Below are positions 14,666 to 23,899 of a DNA stretch of 55,083 bases, in pieces. The notes beneath the pieces are model-generated. The model had not been told where the DNA came from, did no database searches, and was given only the letters and a program-made list of their open reading frames with translations. The translations under genes and the position numbers were made by a program. The stretch lies in NCBI RefSeq assembly GCF_000382885.1, contig NZ_CAVK010000251.1:1-55083 (forward strand), written 5' to 3'. The DNA is from Sphingobium indicum BiD32. GTDB lineage: Bacteria > Pseudomonadota > Alphaproteobacteria > Sphingomonadales > Sphingomonadaceae. Every line of letters begins with the position of its first letter. Within the stretch, counting starts at the first letter, position 1.

Positions 14666-15826
14666 ATGTCCGACCATAATCCCGGCCTGCGCCCCTGGCG
14701 CGACATTGCCCGCCGCCAGAGCCGCCAGATCATGGTCGGCAATGTGCCGGTGGGTGGTGGCGCGCCGGTCACGGTCCAGACCATGACCAACACGCTGACC
14801 CACGACATCAAGGGGACGATCGACCAGATCCGCCGCTGCGAAGAGGCGGGCGTGGACATTATCCGCGTATCCTGCCCCGACGAGGAATCGACCGCCGCTT
14901 TGAAACAGATCGTCCGCGCCGCCCGCGTGCCGATCGTCGCCGACATTCATTTCCACTACAAGCGCGCGCTCGAAGCTGCTGACGCAGGGGCAGCCTGTCT
15001 GCGGATCAATCCCGGCAACATCGGATCGTCAGCCCGCGTCAAGGAAGTGGTCGACGCGGCCAAGGCCAATGGTTGCGCGATCCGCATCGGCGTCAACGCA
15101 GGCAGCCTCGAAAAGGATCTGCTCGAAAAATATGGCGAACCCTGCCCCGAAGCGCTGGTCGAAAGCGCGCTCGACCATATCAAGCTGCTGCAAGATCAGG
15201 ATTTCCACGAATATAAGGTCGCGGTGAAGGCCAGCGACGTGTTCCTGGCGGTCGCGGCCTATATGCAACTGGCCGACGCGGTTGATTGCCCCCTCCATCT
15301 GGGCATTACAGAAGCGGGCGGTCTGATCGGCGGCACCGTCAAAAGCGCGATCGGCATCGGCAATCTGCTCTGGGCCGGGGTCGGCGATACCATCCGCGTC
15401 TCGCTCTCCGCCGAACCGGAAGAAGAAGTGCGGGTCGGCTATGAGATATTGAAGTCGCTGGGCATCCGCACCCGTGGCGTGAAGGTCATCTCCTGCCCGT
15501 CCTGCGCACGACAGGGCTTCGATGTCATCCGCACCGTACAGGCGCTCGAAGAACGGCTCCAGCATATCCACACGCCGCTCTCGCTCTCTGTCCTGGGTTG
15601 CGTCGTCAATGGTCCCGGCGAAGCGCGCGAAACCGACATCGGCCTGACCGGGGGGGGCAATGGCAAGCATATGGTCTATCTGTCGGGCATCACCGACCAC
15701 ACCATCCAGGACGATGGCATGATCGACCATATCGTTCGGCTGGTCGAGGCCAAGGCAGCGGAGATCGAGGCAGCCAGTGCCGAAGCCGACATGACCGACG
15801 CGGGCAAGGCGGAAGCGGCGGAATAG
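14666..15826 (+). CDS. ispG: (E)-4-hydroxy-3-methylbut-2-enyl-diphosphate synthase
   Basis: This 386-aa bacterial GcpE/IspG has an N-terminal TIM barrel ([39 protein letters not shown]) and C-terminal 4Fe-4S domain ligands: CPSC at Cys277/Cys280 and Cys312 in [10 protein letters not shown], with the conserved Glu right after. It reduces MEcPP to HMBPP in the MEP isoprenoid pathway. The C-terminal Ala/Glu-rich tail from about residue 365 is an extension without family motifs. It is probably transcribed with the EamA and GNAT genes that follow within 20 bp. Confidence 0.96.
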   Translation: MSDHNPGLRPWRDIARRQSRQIMVGNVPVGGGAPVTVQTMTNTLTHDIKGTIDQIRRCEEAGVDIIRVSCPDEESTAALKQIVRAARVPIVADIHFHYKRALEAADAGAACLRINPGNIGSSARVKEVVDAAKANGCAIRIGVNAGSLEKDLLEKYGEPCPEALVESALDHIKLLQDQDFHEYKVAVKASDVFLAVAAYMQLADAVDCPLHLGITEAGGLIGGTVKSAIGIGNLLWAGVGDTIRVSLSAEPEEEVRVGYEILKSLGIRTRGVKVISCPSCARQGFDVIRTVQALEERLQHIHTPLSLSVLGCVVNGPGEARETDIGLTGGGNGKHMVYLSGITDHTIQDDGMIDHIVRLVEAKAAEIEAASAEADMTDAGKAEAAE

Positions 15827-15846
15827 CGCCCAACATCACACCCACC

Positions 15847-16746
15847 ATGCCCGCGCGCGCCAGCTTCCTCATTCCCTTTGCCGTCTGCTGTATCGGCGTC
15901 GCGCTGTTTTCCGTGATGGATGCGGCGATGAAGGGGCTGAGCCTGGCCATCGGTCTCTACAACGCCCTGTTCTGGCGCGCGATCACGGGGACGTTGCTTG
16001 GTCTTGGCCTGATGCTCGTTACCCGCCAGCGCTGGCCAGATCGCGCCGTGCTGCGCCTGCACATGCTGCGCGGATCGGTCGTGGCGCTGATGGCCGGGCT
16101 GTTCTTCTGGGCGCTGATGCGGATGCCGCTCGCCGAAGCGATCGCCCTGTCCTTCATCGCGCCGCTGATCGCGCTCTATCTCGCCGCCTTGCTGCTGGGC
16201 GAAACGATCGGGCGGCAGGCGATCGGCGCATCGCTGTTGGGACTGGTCGGGGTCGGCGTGATCCTGTCGGGGCGCTTGGCTGGCAGCTATGATCGCGACG
16301 CGCTGCTTGGTGCGCTCGCAGTGCTGGCGTCGGCGGTGCTGTTCGCCTGGAACCTCATCCTGCAACGCCAGCAGGCACAGCGCGCTTCGCCGATCGAGGT
16401 CGCCTTCTTTCAGCATTTTGTCATGCTGGGTGTGTTCGCCATCGGCGCGCCCTTCTTCGCCCGTCTGCCCACCGCGTCGTCGATACCGCTGATCCTGCTG
16501 GCAGCGGGCCTGGCCTTCACATCGCTCGCCGCGCTCGCCTGGGCCTATGCGCGGGCGGAGGCGCAGCGGCTGATTCCGGTCGAATATAGCGCCTTCCTCT
16601 GGGCCGCTATGGTTGGCTGGCTGGCCTTTGGCGAACGGCTGACCCTGAATACGGCGGCGGGCGCAGCGCTGATCATCGCCGCCTGCCTGATGACGGCACG
16701 CGGCAAGCGGGCGACCATCGCCCATGTCGAACCGGGAACCGCCTGA
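15847..16746 (+). CDS. EamA-family (DMT superfamily) transporter
   Basis: This 299-aa protein has about ten hydrophobic helices arranged as two EamA repeats (about 10-140 and 150-285), with LFFWALMRMPLAEAIALSFIAPL in the first and the matching EYSAFLWAAMVGWLAFGERLT in the second. Such proteins are inner-membrane metabolite exporters (amino acids, purines or sugars, depending on the member). No substrate is implied by motif or neighbours. The ATG at 15847 lies 20 bp after ispG; the frame extends upstream only as a shadow of ispG. The stop directly abuts the ATG of the GNAT gene. Confidence 0.85.
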   Translation: MPARASFLIPFAVCCIGVALFSVMDAAMKGLSLAIGLYNALFWRAITGTLLGLGLMLVTRQRWPDRAVLRLHMLRGSVVALMAGLFFWALMRMPLAEAIALSFIAPLIALYLAALLLGETIGRQAIGASLLGLVGVGVILSGRLAGSYDRDALLGALAVLASAVLFAWNLILQRQQAQRASPIEVAFFQHFVMLGVFAIGAPFFARLPTASSIPLILLAAGLAFTSLAALAWAYARAEAQRLIPVEYSAFLWAAMVGWLAFGERLTLNTAAGAALIIAACLMTARGKRATIAHVEPGTA

Positions 16747-17241
16747 ATGACCCTGACCATCCGCTCCGCAACGCCGGACGATATCGACGCGATCGTCGGC
16801 TTCATCCACGCGCTGGCTGCCTATGAAAAGCTCGCCCATGCGGTAAAGGCGGACCCCGCGACCCTGGCCCGCTATCTGTTTGGCCCGCATCCCATGGCCG
16901 AAGTGCTGATCGCGGAAACGGACGGCGCGGCGATTGGCTTCGCGCTCTTCTTCCACAATTTCTCGACCTTTGAAGGGCGACCCGGTCTCTATCTGGAGGA
17001 TCTGTTCGTGAAACCGGAGGCGCGCGGCATCGGCGCGGGCAGGGCGTTGCTGGCCCGGCTGGCGCAGATTGCGCTCGATCGCGACTGCGCCCGGCTGGAA
17101 TGGTCGGTGCTGGACTGGAACGCGCCCGCCATCGCCGTCTATCGCGCGATCGGCGCGCAGCCGATGGACGAATGGACGGTGCAGCGGCTCGACGGCGACG
17201 CGCTTCAGGCGCTCGCCGCCACGGCCCCGATCACCGCTTGA
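16747..17241 (+). CDS. GNAT acetyltransferase, SSAT/thialysine-acetyltransferase-like
   Basis: This 164-aa single GNAT domain contains the acetyl-CoA loop motif A LEDLFVKPEARGIGAGRALL (about 79-99) and the SSAT-like flanks FFHNFSTFEGRPGLYL and LEWSVLDWNAPAIAVYRAIGA. Members closest to this pattern acetylate polyamines or thialysine, so a small-amine substrate is plausible but not proven. It starts at the base after the EamA stop, so it is co-transcribed. Its last 11 bp overlap the 3' end of a tiny minus-strand gene (17231-17329). Confidence 0.85.
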   Translation: MTLTIRSATPDDIDAIVGFIHALAAYEKLAHAVKADPATLARYLFGPHPMAEVLIAETDGAAIGFALFFHNFSTFEGRPGLYLEDLFVKPEARGIGAGRALLARLAQIALDRDCARLEWSVLDWNAPAIAVYRAIGAQPMDEWTVQRLDGDALQALAATAPITA

Positions 17242-17329
17242 GTGCGTCCTCAATGCTGACATAGATCAGCATGGCGGCGAAGGCGCCCAGCGACAGGGCA
17301 ACCACAGCGGGGAAATAGTCGGCGATCAT
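17231..17329 (-). CDS. Small single-pass membrane protein, 32 aa
   Basis: ATG at 17329 to TGA at 17231-17233 encodes 32 residues beginning MIADYFPAVVAL and ending SIEDALKR. The core (about residues 6-25, ALSLGAFAAMLIYV) is one membrane helix followed by a charged tail. A strong AAGGAA ribosome-binding site lies 8 nt upstream. Codon choice is high-GC like the neighbours. It runs opposite to the GNAT gene, overlapping it by 11 bp. I do not recognise a family. The call rests on the RBS, the hydrophobic composition and the intergenic position. Confidence 0.6.
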   Translation of the reverse strand: MIADYFPAVVALSLGAFAAMLIYVSIEDALKR

Positions 17330-17414
17330 GGCGAATTCCTTTCGGGCCTCTTCCTGCCCCGCCGCTGACCCCGCTCGCCATACGGAATGTTACGGATCGG
17401 GCGGGACGAGCCGT

Positions 17415-17426
17415 GGGTGCGCACCC
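17415..17426. promoter_or_regulatory. Palindrome upstream of ftsK
   Basis: GGGTGCGCACCC is a perfect 12-bp palindrome 66 bp before the ftsK ATG. A second TGTGCGCAAA follows about 30 bp later. It may be a regulator site, but no known operator consensus was recognised. Confidence 0.35.
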
Positions 17427-17491
17427 TTGACGCCGACTCCCCGCCCGGCGCATTGTGCGCAAACGGAACATTTGGGGGACACGGGGTTAAC

Positions 17492-19807
17492 ATGGCTGTC
17501 AGCCGCACAGTGAAGCGCACGCCCGAATGGCGCGAAATGCTCAAGCGCAGCCTGCTTCGCAGCGGTGCGCTGATCGGGGCGATCGCGCTGATGCTGGCCA
17601 CCCTGTTCCTGGCGCTGGCGCTGCTCAGCTATACGCCGAGCGATCCGTCAATGAACACGGTGGCGGGCGATCATGTCGCCAATGTCATGCAGGCACCGGG
17701 TGCCTGGACCGCCGATTTCCTGCTCTGGCTGCTGGGCGTGCCGATTGCGCTGATCCTGCCACTGATGGCGGTCACCGCGCGCCGCCTGTGGGGCGATCAG
17801 GATATGAGCGCGTGGAAAGGTCAGTTTGGCCAATGCCTGTTCGGCATCATCCTGATCGGGATCGCGCTGGCCCTGTTCCAGAGTGATCCGCTGGTCGGCC
17901 TGCCAGCGGGCTGGGGCGGGGTGGTCGCGCTCGTCACTGCCAAGGGGATATTCAGCCTGACCGCGCAAGTGCCGGTGGCGCAACCGTGGATCACCGGCGC
18001 TATCGTCGTCATTGCCATGATCGGCGGCCTGTTCGCCTGTTACCGCAGCCTGGCATTGGAAAAGCCGATCCTCGCACTGCGCCGCCCGACCCTGCCCAAA
18101 CTCAGCCTGCCCAAACCCAGCCTGGGCTTTACGGGCAGCAGCGCCGCCGATGAGGAAGAGGAGGAGGTCGGCGAACGGGTCATCGCCCCGCGCAAGACCG
18201 TATCCAACGAACCCAAGCCGCCCATCACCATCCAGACGCCCAAACCCGCACCCGCCCAGCGACAGATGGCCCCGATCAGCCAGGATGATCTGTTCGGCCA
18301 TAGCTCGCTGCCTTCGGCCGACCTGCTCAACCCCATTCCCGCCAGCCAGGGCGGCAAGATCGACAAGGCGGCGCTGGAGCGCAACGCCCGGCTACTCGAA
18401 TCGGTGCTCGACGACTTTCATGTGAAGGGCAATATCGTCGAGGTCCGCCCAGGCCCGGTCGTCACCATGTATGAACTGGAACCCGCGCCCGGCATCAAGG
18501 CGAGTCGGGTGATCGCGCTGGCCGACGACATCGCCCGCAACATGTCGGCGCTGTCCGCCCGCGTCGCGACGATTCCGGGCCGCACCGTCATCGGCATCGA
18601 ACTGCCCAATGTCCATCGCGAAGGCGTGTCCTTCCGCGAACTCATCACCAGCGAACAATTTGGCGGCGAAGGGACGCTGCCGATCATCCTGGGCAAGAAT
18701 ATCTCCGGCGAGCCGATCATCGCCGACCTTGCTCCTATGCCGCATCTGCTGATCGCGGGCACCACCGGGTCGGGCAAGTCCGTCGGCCTCAACGCGATGA
18801 TTCTCTCGCTGCTCTACCGGATGACCCCCGATCAGTTGCGCCTCATCATGATCGACCCCAAGATGCTGGAACTGTCGACCTATGACGACATCCCGCATCT
18901 TTTGTCCCCGGTCGTCACCGAACCGCAAAAGGCGATCCGCGCGCTCAAATGGGCAGTTGAGCAGATGGAGGATCGTTATCGCATGATGGCGTCCATCTCG
19001 GTCCGCAACCTCGCCAATTATAATGAGAAGGTCCGTGCGGCGAAAGCCAAGGGCAAGCCGCTCGGTCGCCGTGTCCAGACCGGCTATGACCCCGAAAATG
19101 GCAAGCCCATCTACGAAGAAGAACAGCTCGATTTCCAGCCGCTGCCGCAGATCGTGGTGGTGGTGGACGAACTGGCCGACCTGATGATGACGGCGGGCAA
19201 GGAAGTCGAATTCCTGATCCAGCGGCTGGCGCAGAAAGCCCGCGCCGCCGGCATCCACCTGATCCTGGCCACCCAGCGCCCCTCGGTCGACGTCATCACC
19301 GGCGTTATCAAGGCGAACCTGCCGACCCGGATCAGCTTCTTCGTCACCAGCAAGATCGACAGCCGCACCATATTGGGCGAGCAGGGCGCCGAACAATTGC
19401 TCGGCAAGGGCGACATGCTCTACATGCACGGCGGCAAGGGGTTGATGCGCGTCCATGGCCCGTTCGTGTCCGACGATGAAGTCCGCGTCGTCGCCGACCA
19501 TTGGCGCGCGCAGGGCCAGCCCGACTATATCCAGGCCGTCACCGAAGAGCCGGAGGAGGGCAGCTTCGCGCTGGACGGCGTGGACCTGGGCGACGACAGC
19601 CCCGACGCCCAACTCTTCCGTAAGGCCTGCCAATTGGTGTTCGAGAATCAGAAAGCCTCGACCAGCTGGCTCCAACGGCAATTGCGCGTCGGCTATAACA
19701 GCGCCGCACGCCTGATCGAGAAGATGGAAGAGGAAGGGCTGGTCGGCCCCCCCAACCATGTCGGCCGCCGCGAAGTGCTGCGCGATGAAAATGGCAATCC
19801 GCTATAG
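17492..19807 (+). CDS. ftsK: DNA translocase FtsK
   Basis: This 771-aa protein has four N-terminal membrane helices (about 25-190), an acidic/Pro-rich linker (about 215-280), the alpha/beta motor with Walker A GTTGSGKS (423-430) and Walker B VVVVDELADLM (about 555-565), and the C-terminal gamma winged helix (about 703-768, SWLQRQLRVGYNSAARLIEKME). It pumps DNA at the septum so that the chromosome dimer site can be resolved. The ATG at 17492 was chosen because ACGGGG precedes it and the basic/membrane N-terminus starts there; 105 bp of extra open frame upstream looks non-coding. A 12-bp palindrome lies at 17415-17426 in its promoter region. Confidence 0.95.
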   Translation: MAVSRTVKRTPEWREMLKRSLLRSGALIGAIALMLATLFLALALLSYTPSDPSMNTVAGDHVANVMQAPGAWTADFLLWLLGVPIALILPLMAVTARRLWGDQDMSAWKGQFGQCLFGIILIGIALALFQSDPLVGLPAGWGGVVALVTAKGIFSLTAQVPVAQPWITGAIVVIAMIGGLFACYRSLALEKPILALRRPTLPKLSLPKPSLGFTGSSAADEEEEEVGERVIAPRKTVSNEPKPPITIQTPKPAPAQRQMAPISQDDLFGHSSLPSADLLNPIPASQGGKIDKAALERNARLLESVLDDFHVKGNIVEVRPGPVVTMYELEPAPGIKASRVIALADDIARNMSALSARVATIPGRTVIGIELPNVHREGVSFRELITSEQFGGEGTLPIILGKNISGEPIIADLAPMPHLLIAGTTGSGKSVGLNAMILSLLYRMTPDQLRLIMIDPKMLELSTYDDIPHLLSPVVTEPQKAIRALKWAVEQMEDRYRMMASISVRNLANYNEKVRAAKAKGKPLGRRVQTGYDPENGKPIYEEEQLDFQPLPQIVVVVDELADLMMTAGKEVEFLIQRLAQKARAAGIHLILATQRPSVDVITGVIKANLPTRISFFVTSKIDSRTILGEQGAEQLLGKGDMLYMHGGKGLMRVHGPFVSDDEVRVVADHWRAQGQPDYIQAVTEEPEEGSFALDGVDLGDDSPDAQLFRKACQLVFENQKASTSWLQRQLRVGYNSAARLIEKMEEEGLVGPPNHVGRREVLRDENGNPL

Positions 19808-19908
19808 CCTGTCGCGGGGTTGGAGCTGAACGGCAGGGAACGGGCGGGTTCACAGGTCGTTCAATCGCTGCATCCTACACCGCATCCGTAACAACCGGAG
19901 AGTTTTCC

Positions 19909-20544
19909 ATGAAGCGCATCAGTCTCGCGCTGGCCATCGCGCCTGTCATCCTTGCCGTTCCTCTTGCCGCACCGTTGCTGGCGCAGCAGGACCAGTCCGA
20001 ACTGAACAGGGTCAACGCCTATGTCCGCGCGGTCACCAGCATGACCGCCGATTTCAGCCAGACCGACCGCAATGGCCAGACGCTGACCGGCCAGTTGACG
20101 CTCAAGCAGCCGGGCAAGATCCGCTTTCAATATCAAAAGGGTGTGCCGCTGCTGATCGTGGGCGATGGCAAGGCGCTGACCATGATCGACTATGAAGTGC
20201 GGCAGGTGCAGCGCTGGCCGATCGGCAATTCGCCGCTGGGCGCACTGCTGGATCCAAGCAAGGATCTGTCCAGATATGGCAAGGTCGTGCCGACTGGCGA
20301 TCCATCGATCCTGAGCGTGCAGGCGCGCGATCCCAAGCGGCCCGAATATGGCACCATCACCATGATTTTCCGGCGCGATGCCGCCAGCCCGGCGGGCTTG
20401 CAACTTTATGGCTGGGTCGCGCTCGATTCGCAGAATAACCGCACCGCCATCCGCCTGTCCAACCAACGCTATGGCGTGCCGATCGCCGATTCCGCGTTCC
20501 GCTGGACCGACCCCCGACCAAAGGGCCGCTCTGCGGGCGGCTGA
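19909..20544 (+). CDS. lolA: Outer-membrane lipoprotein carrier protein LolA
   Basis: This 211-aa protein has a signal peptide (1 to about 25, ending PLLAQQD) and a LolA-type domain: SMTADFSQTDRNGQTLTGQLTLKQPGKIRFQYQ in pieces, with the characteristic FSQ...G.....RPG/QPGKIRF pattern. It carries lipoproteins across the periplasm from LolCDE toward the outer membrane. It lies about 100 bp after ftsK; the ftsK-lolA-xth order is common in alphaproteobacteria. An AACCGGAGAG ribosome-binding region precedes the ATG. A structured possible RNA follows. Confidence 0.9.
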   Translation: MKRISLALAIAPVILAVPLAAPLLAQQDQSELNRVNAYVRAVTSMTADFSQTDRNGQTLTGQLTLKQPGKIRFQYQKGVPLLIVGDGKALTMIDYEVRQVQRWPIGNSPLGALLDPSKDLSRYGKVVPTGDPSILSVQARDPKRPEYGTITMIFRRDAASPAGLQLYGWVALDSQNNRTAIRLSNQRYGVPIADSAFRWTDPRPKGRSAGG

Positions 20545-20595
20545 AACGAGCGCCTGACGCGACGGACGGAAAATATGCAAAAACCGTTCATCTGC

Positions 20596-20746
20596 CGCTC
20601 ATATGGGGAGCGCTATTTAGAACTCCACGGCGAGAGGCCAACCGGGATTTCCCCCCTGTTACCCGGCACACGCCTCCCGTCGCAAAGCGCTTCAAGGGCG
20701 CGATCGAGACCCCCGTTCCATGCCCCCGGAGCGGGGGTCTTACTTT
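20596..20746 (+). ncRNA. Candidate structured RNA / leader between lolA and xth
   Basis: Three stacked helices can form one long hairpin: GGAGCGCT (20607-20614) with AGCGCTTC (20686-20693), CGGCGAGAGG (20628-20637) with CCTCCCGTCG (20673-20682), and CCGGG (20642-20646) with CCCGG (20662-20666). A separate 9-bp stem, AGACCCCCG/CGGGGGTCT (20707-20715 and 20732-20740), then runs into TACTTTG, which is terminator-like. The 5' strand of helix 1 can alternatively pair with CGCTC at 20596-20600. No known family was recognised. It could be a small RNA, a lolA 3' UTR or an xth leader. Confidence 0.4.
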
Positions 20747-20803
20747 GTCTGCAGCCCAAGCAGCCGTCTTGCAAGCCGTGGCCTACACCCCTAGTGCCAC
20801 ATC

Positions 20804-21601
20804 ATGGCCGACACTCTTTCCATTGCATCCTGGAACATCAACAGCGTCCGTGCGCGCATCGACATCGTCGAACAATTCCTGACTCAGGAATCGCCTGACA
20901 TTTTGTGCCTTCAGGAAACCAAGGTGGTGAACGAAACCTTTCCCGCCGATATGTTCCGCCGTCTAGGTTATGTCCATCAGGTGCTGAACGGCCAGAAGAT
21001 GCACCATGGCGTCGCGATCATGAGCCGGGTGCCGATCCATGAGGATGACCGGTTGGACTGGCAGGCCAATGGCGAAGCACGCCATGTCGGCGTCCGTCTC
21101 GACAATGGGGTGCGGATCGAAAATGTCTATGTGCCCGCCGGTGGCGACATTGCCGATCGGGAACAGAACCCGAAATTCGGCCAGAAGCTCGATTTTTTGC
21201 AGCGGATGATCGACTGGTCGTCGGCGCTGGATAACAAGCCGACCATCCTGACCGGGGATTTCAACATTGCCCCTCTGGAATGTGACGTGTGGAGCCACAA
21301 GCAATTGCTGGGCGTCGTCAGCCATACGCCGGTTGAGTGTGACATCCTTGCCCGCTTGCAGGCATCGAATGATTGGGTCGACATCGGCCGCCATTTCCAT
21401 CCTGCGCCTGCGCGGCTCTACACCTGGTGGAGTTATCGCGCCAAGGACTGGGCGGAATCGGATCGTGGTCGGCGGCTCGACCATATGTGGATGACCCGCG
21501 ACGTCGCCGACAAGGCGGTCGGGCATCGCGTCGTCGAACCCGCGCGCAACTGGGGTAAGCCATCCGACCATATCCCCATCATCACCGACTTCGCCTTCTG
21601 A
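20804..21601 (+). CDS. xth: Exodeoxyribonuclease III
   Basis: This 265-aa member of the ExoIII/APE1 endonuclease-exonuclease-phosphatase fold has NINSVRARI, the catalytic Glu38 in LCLQETK, the GDFNIAP metal/catalytic Asp segment, LDHMWMT and the final SDHIPI catalytic His. It cuts at abasic sites and degrades 3' ends in base-excision repair. The length matches XthA. The stop overlaps the ribA start by one base (TGATG), and the start lies about 60 bp downstream of a terminator-like hairpin. Confidence 0.94.
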   Translation: MADTLSIASWNINSVRARIDIVEQFLTQESPDILCLQETKVVNETFPADMFRRLGYVHQVLNGQKMHHGVAIMSRVPIHEDDRLDWQANGEARHVGVRLDNGVRIENVYVPAGGDIADREQNPKFGQKLDFLQRMIDWSSALDNKPTILTGDFNIAPLECDVWSHKQLLGVVSHTPVECDILARLQASNDWVDIGRHFHPAPARLYTWWSYRAKDWAESDRGRRLDHMWMTRDVADKAVGHRVVEPARNWGKPSDHIPIITDFAF

Positions 21602-22674
21602 TGGCCAGGCGGGCGATCGGGCGCGACGCGGCGAGGGCGATCGACGCGCTGCGCCGTGGCTGGGCGGTGCGGGTAAGTGCCGCCGATGGCGGGCTGCGGC
21701 TGATGGCGGTGGAAGGGGCGGATGCAGTGACGCTGGCCGACTTCGATCCTGCGGGCAAAGCCGACATATTAATCTCCGCCGCGCGCGGTCAGACGCTCAA
21801 GCTGGCCAACCAGATCGCCGCTGCCGATCCCGACATGCCCGTGCTGATCGCCCGCGCGCCGTGGATCGACGCGGATGTCGCCACCGCCATTTCCGATCCC
21901 GTGCTGGACCTCGCCTCCCCGCTCAAGGGACCGTTTCAGGCCTGCGCCCTCACCGCACCGCTGGCTGCCAAGGCCGCGCTGCGCCTCGCCCGGCTTGCTG
22001 GTATCCTGCCCGCCTATTTCGCGCTGGATGGTGATGGCGACCGGGACGTCGATGTCAGCGCCGACGCGATCGACGCCTATGACGACGCCATCCACCTCGC
22101 TATCGCCACCCGCGCCCGCCTGCCGGTGTCCGCCAGCGAAAGCGCGGAAATCATTGCCTTTCGCAGCCCTGATGAACCGCGCGAACATGTCGCACTCATT
22201 GTCGGGAAACGGGATTCCTCGCCTCCTGTCGTCCGCCTGCACAGCGAATGTCTGACCGGCGATGTGCTGGGCAGCCTGAAATGCGACTGCGGCCCGCAGC
22301 TGCACGAAGCGCTCCACCAGATCGCCGACGCGCCCTGGGGGGTGTTGCTCTATCTGCGGCAGGAGGGACGCGGCATTGGCCTCGTCAACAAGCTGCGCGC
22401 CTATGCGATGCAGGACCAGGGTTTCGACACCGTGGACGCCAATGTCCGGCTGGGCTTTGCCATCGACGCGCGCGATTTCTCGGTCGCGGCGCGGATGCTG
22501 GACCTGATCGGCGTGCGTGCCGTGCGGCTGCTGACCAATAATCCGCAGAAGGTGGCCGGGCTGGAGGCGGCAGGGATCAGCGTGGTCGAACGGCTGCCGA
22601 TCATCCTGCCGACCAACCCGCACAATGAATATTATCTCGCCACCAAGCGCGACCGGACCGGCCACCAGCTATGA
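21601..22674 (+). CDS. ribA: GTP cyclohydrolase II with non-catalytic N-terminal extension
   Basis: This 357-aa protein has a standard GCH2 domain at about residues 170-357: zinc ligands Cys217, Cys228 and Cys230 (SECLTGD and LKCDCG), [15 protein letters not shown] and [11 protein letters not shown]. It opens GTP to start riboflavin synthesis. The first ~165 residues begin with an [13 protein letters not shown] segment that resembles the start of DHBP synthase (RibB). I do not see RibB's acidic catalytic loop, so this part looks like a degenerate RibB-like domain. It overlaps xth by 1 bp and ldt by 4 bp, making a three-gene operon. Confidence 0.9.
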   Translation: MARRAIGRDAARAIDALRRGWAVRVSAADGGLRLMAVEGADAVTLADFDPAGKADILISAARGQTLKLANQIAAADPDMPVLIARAPWIDADVATAISDPVLDLASPLKGPFQACALTAPLAAKAALRLARLAGILPAYFALDGDGDRDVDVSADAIDAYDDAIHLAIATRARLPVSASESAEIIAFRSPDEPREHVALIVGKRDSSPPVVRLHSECLTGDVLGSLKCDCGPQLHEALHQIADAPWGVLLYLRQEGRGIGLVNKLRAYAMQDQGFDTVDANVRLGFAIDARDFSVAARMLDLIGVRAVRLLTNNPQKVAGLEAAGISVVERLPIILPTNPHNEYYLATKRDRTGHQL

Positions 22675-23171
22675 GCCTGATCCGCGTCGATAGTGGCGCG
22701 GGTCGCCTGAGCTTCGGCACGATCGCCATGGCCTGCACCATCGGCCGAGGTGGTGTCTGCGCGGCGGGCGACAAGCGCGAGGGCGACGGCTGCACCCCGC
22801 TGGGCGTCTGGCCGCTTCGGGGCGTATTGCTGCGGCCAGGCAAGGTCGATCCGATGGAAATCCGCTTGCCGTGGCGCTGGGTGCGGGCAGGCGATGGCTG
22901 GTCGGATGACCCGGCCGATCCCGCCTATAACCGGCCCGTCCGCCTACCGCGCGGCTTCTCGGCCGAAAGCCTGATTCGCACAGACGACGCCTATGATGTG
23001 ATCGTCATCTTGGGCCATAACGACCGGCCGCCGGTGCCGGGGCAGGGCAGCGCGATCTTCTTCCACCTGTCGGAGGGACGACCGACCGCCGGCTGCGTCG
23101 CAGTAGAGCGCGCTGATATGCTGCGGTTGCTACCGCTGCTGGCACCGGGTGATGCCATGGCGATCGTTTGA
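22671..23171 (+). CDS. YkuD-type L,D-transpeptidase family protein
   Basis: This 166-aa protein has the YkuD active-site pattern [15 protein letters not shown], with His132 and catalytic Cys142, preceded by [13 protein letters not shown] at residues 33-45. Such enzymes form 3-3 crosslinks in peptidoglycan or attach proteins to it. No signal peptide is visible at the N-terminus ([13 protein letters not shown]), which is odd for a periplasmic wall enzyme; the same trait is seen in other members of this short alphaproteobacterial group. It is coupled to ribA by a 4-bp overlap and convergent with kdpE across a 20-bp gap. Confidence 0.82.
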   Translation: MSLIRVDSGAGRLSFGTIAMACTIGRGGVCAAGDKREGDGCTPLGVWPLRGVLLRPGKVDPMEIRLPWRWVRAGDGWSDDPADPAYNRPVRLPRGFSAESLIRTDDAYDVIVILGHNDRPPVPGQGSAIFFHLSEGRPTAGCVAVERADMLRLLPLLAPGDAMAIV

Positions 23172-23191
23172 AAAGCGCCTAAAATTCACCT

Positions 23192-23899
23192 CTAACCGTC
23201 GGTCAGCTCGCTTGAGAAGCGCAGACGGTAACCGATCCCCAGTTCATTGCCGATAATCTGCGGACGCTGCGGATCATCCTCAAGCTTTTGACGCAAGGTG
23301 CGGATGAGGACGCGCAGATATTCGACATGATGCTCATGTTCCTTGGGCCAGACCTCCTTCATGATCTGGCCATGGGTGATCACCCGGCCGGGAAATTGGG
23401 CGAGCTGGGCAAGCACCGCATATTCCTTGGGCGTCAGATGCACTTCCTGTCCTGCCTTCCGCACCACATGATTGAGCAGATCGACCTCGACATTACCGGC
23501 ACGCACTGACGGAACCCCGCCGCCTTTGGTCATGCGGTTCCGCAGCACCACGCGAACCCGCGCCAGCAATTCGTCCGTATCAAAGGGCTTGGTCAGATAA
23601 TCGTCCGCGCCCAGATCGAGCGCTGCGACCTTCTCTTCAGTGGCGTCCCGCGCTGACACGATGATCAGGGTCGTATCGCTTTTCTGCTTGAACAGAGGCA
23701 CCAGTTCCAGTCCGTCGCGGTCGGGCAGGCCCAGGTCGAGCAGGCTGACATCCGGCCGTTCGGTCCGCAATTTTTCCAGTGCGTCGCGCGCATTTTCGGC
23801 CTCGACGGTCGCATAGTTGGCGCGGCTCAGCGCCGCATTGATCAGCCTGCGGATCTGCGGTTCGTCATCGATGATAAGAACCTTGTGGCGGATGGTCAT
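23192..23899 (-). CDS. kdpE: Response regulator KdpE
   Basis: This 235-aa OmpR/PhoB-type regulator has a receiver domain (about 5-118) with acidic pocket Asp11/Asp12 and phospho-acceptor Asp55 (LLDLGLPD), and a C-terminal winged-helix DNA-binding domain (about 135-230) ending YLRVLIRTLRQKLEDDP...IGYRLRF. With KdpD it activates the kdp operon at low potassium. It overlaps the kdpD stop by 4 bp and is the last gene of the operon, so sensor and regulator are made with the transporter they control. Confidence 0.94.
   Translation of the reverse strand: MTIRHKVLIIDDEPQIRRLINAALSRANYATVEAENARDALEKLRTERPDVSLLDLGLPDRDGLELVPLFKQKSDTTLIIVSARDATEEKVAALDLGADDYLTKPFDTDELLARVRVVLRNRMTKGGGVPSVRAGNVEVDLLNHVVRKAGQEVHLTPKEYAVLAQLAQFPGRVITHGQIMKEVWPKEHEHHVEYLRVLIRTLRQKLEDDPQRPQIIGNELGIGYRLRFSSELTDG

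Noticed and set aside
17465..17490. GGAAC...GGTT resembling an EcfG (general stress) promoter upstream of ftsK
   Set aside because: The spacing is 15 and the -10 lacks the CGTT core; too weak.
20596..20746. 6S RNA or SRP RNA in the lolA-xth gap
   Set aside because: No SRP tetraloop/asymmetric-loop motif was seen, and the closing stem is too short and the element too small for a clear 6S RNA. Kept only as an unassigned structured element.
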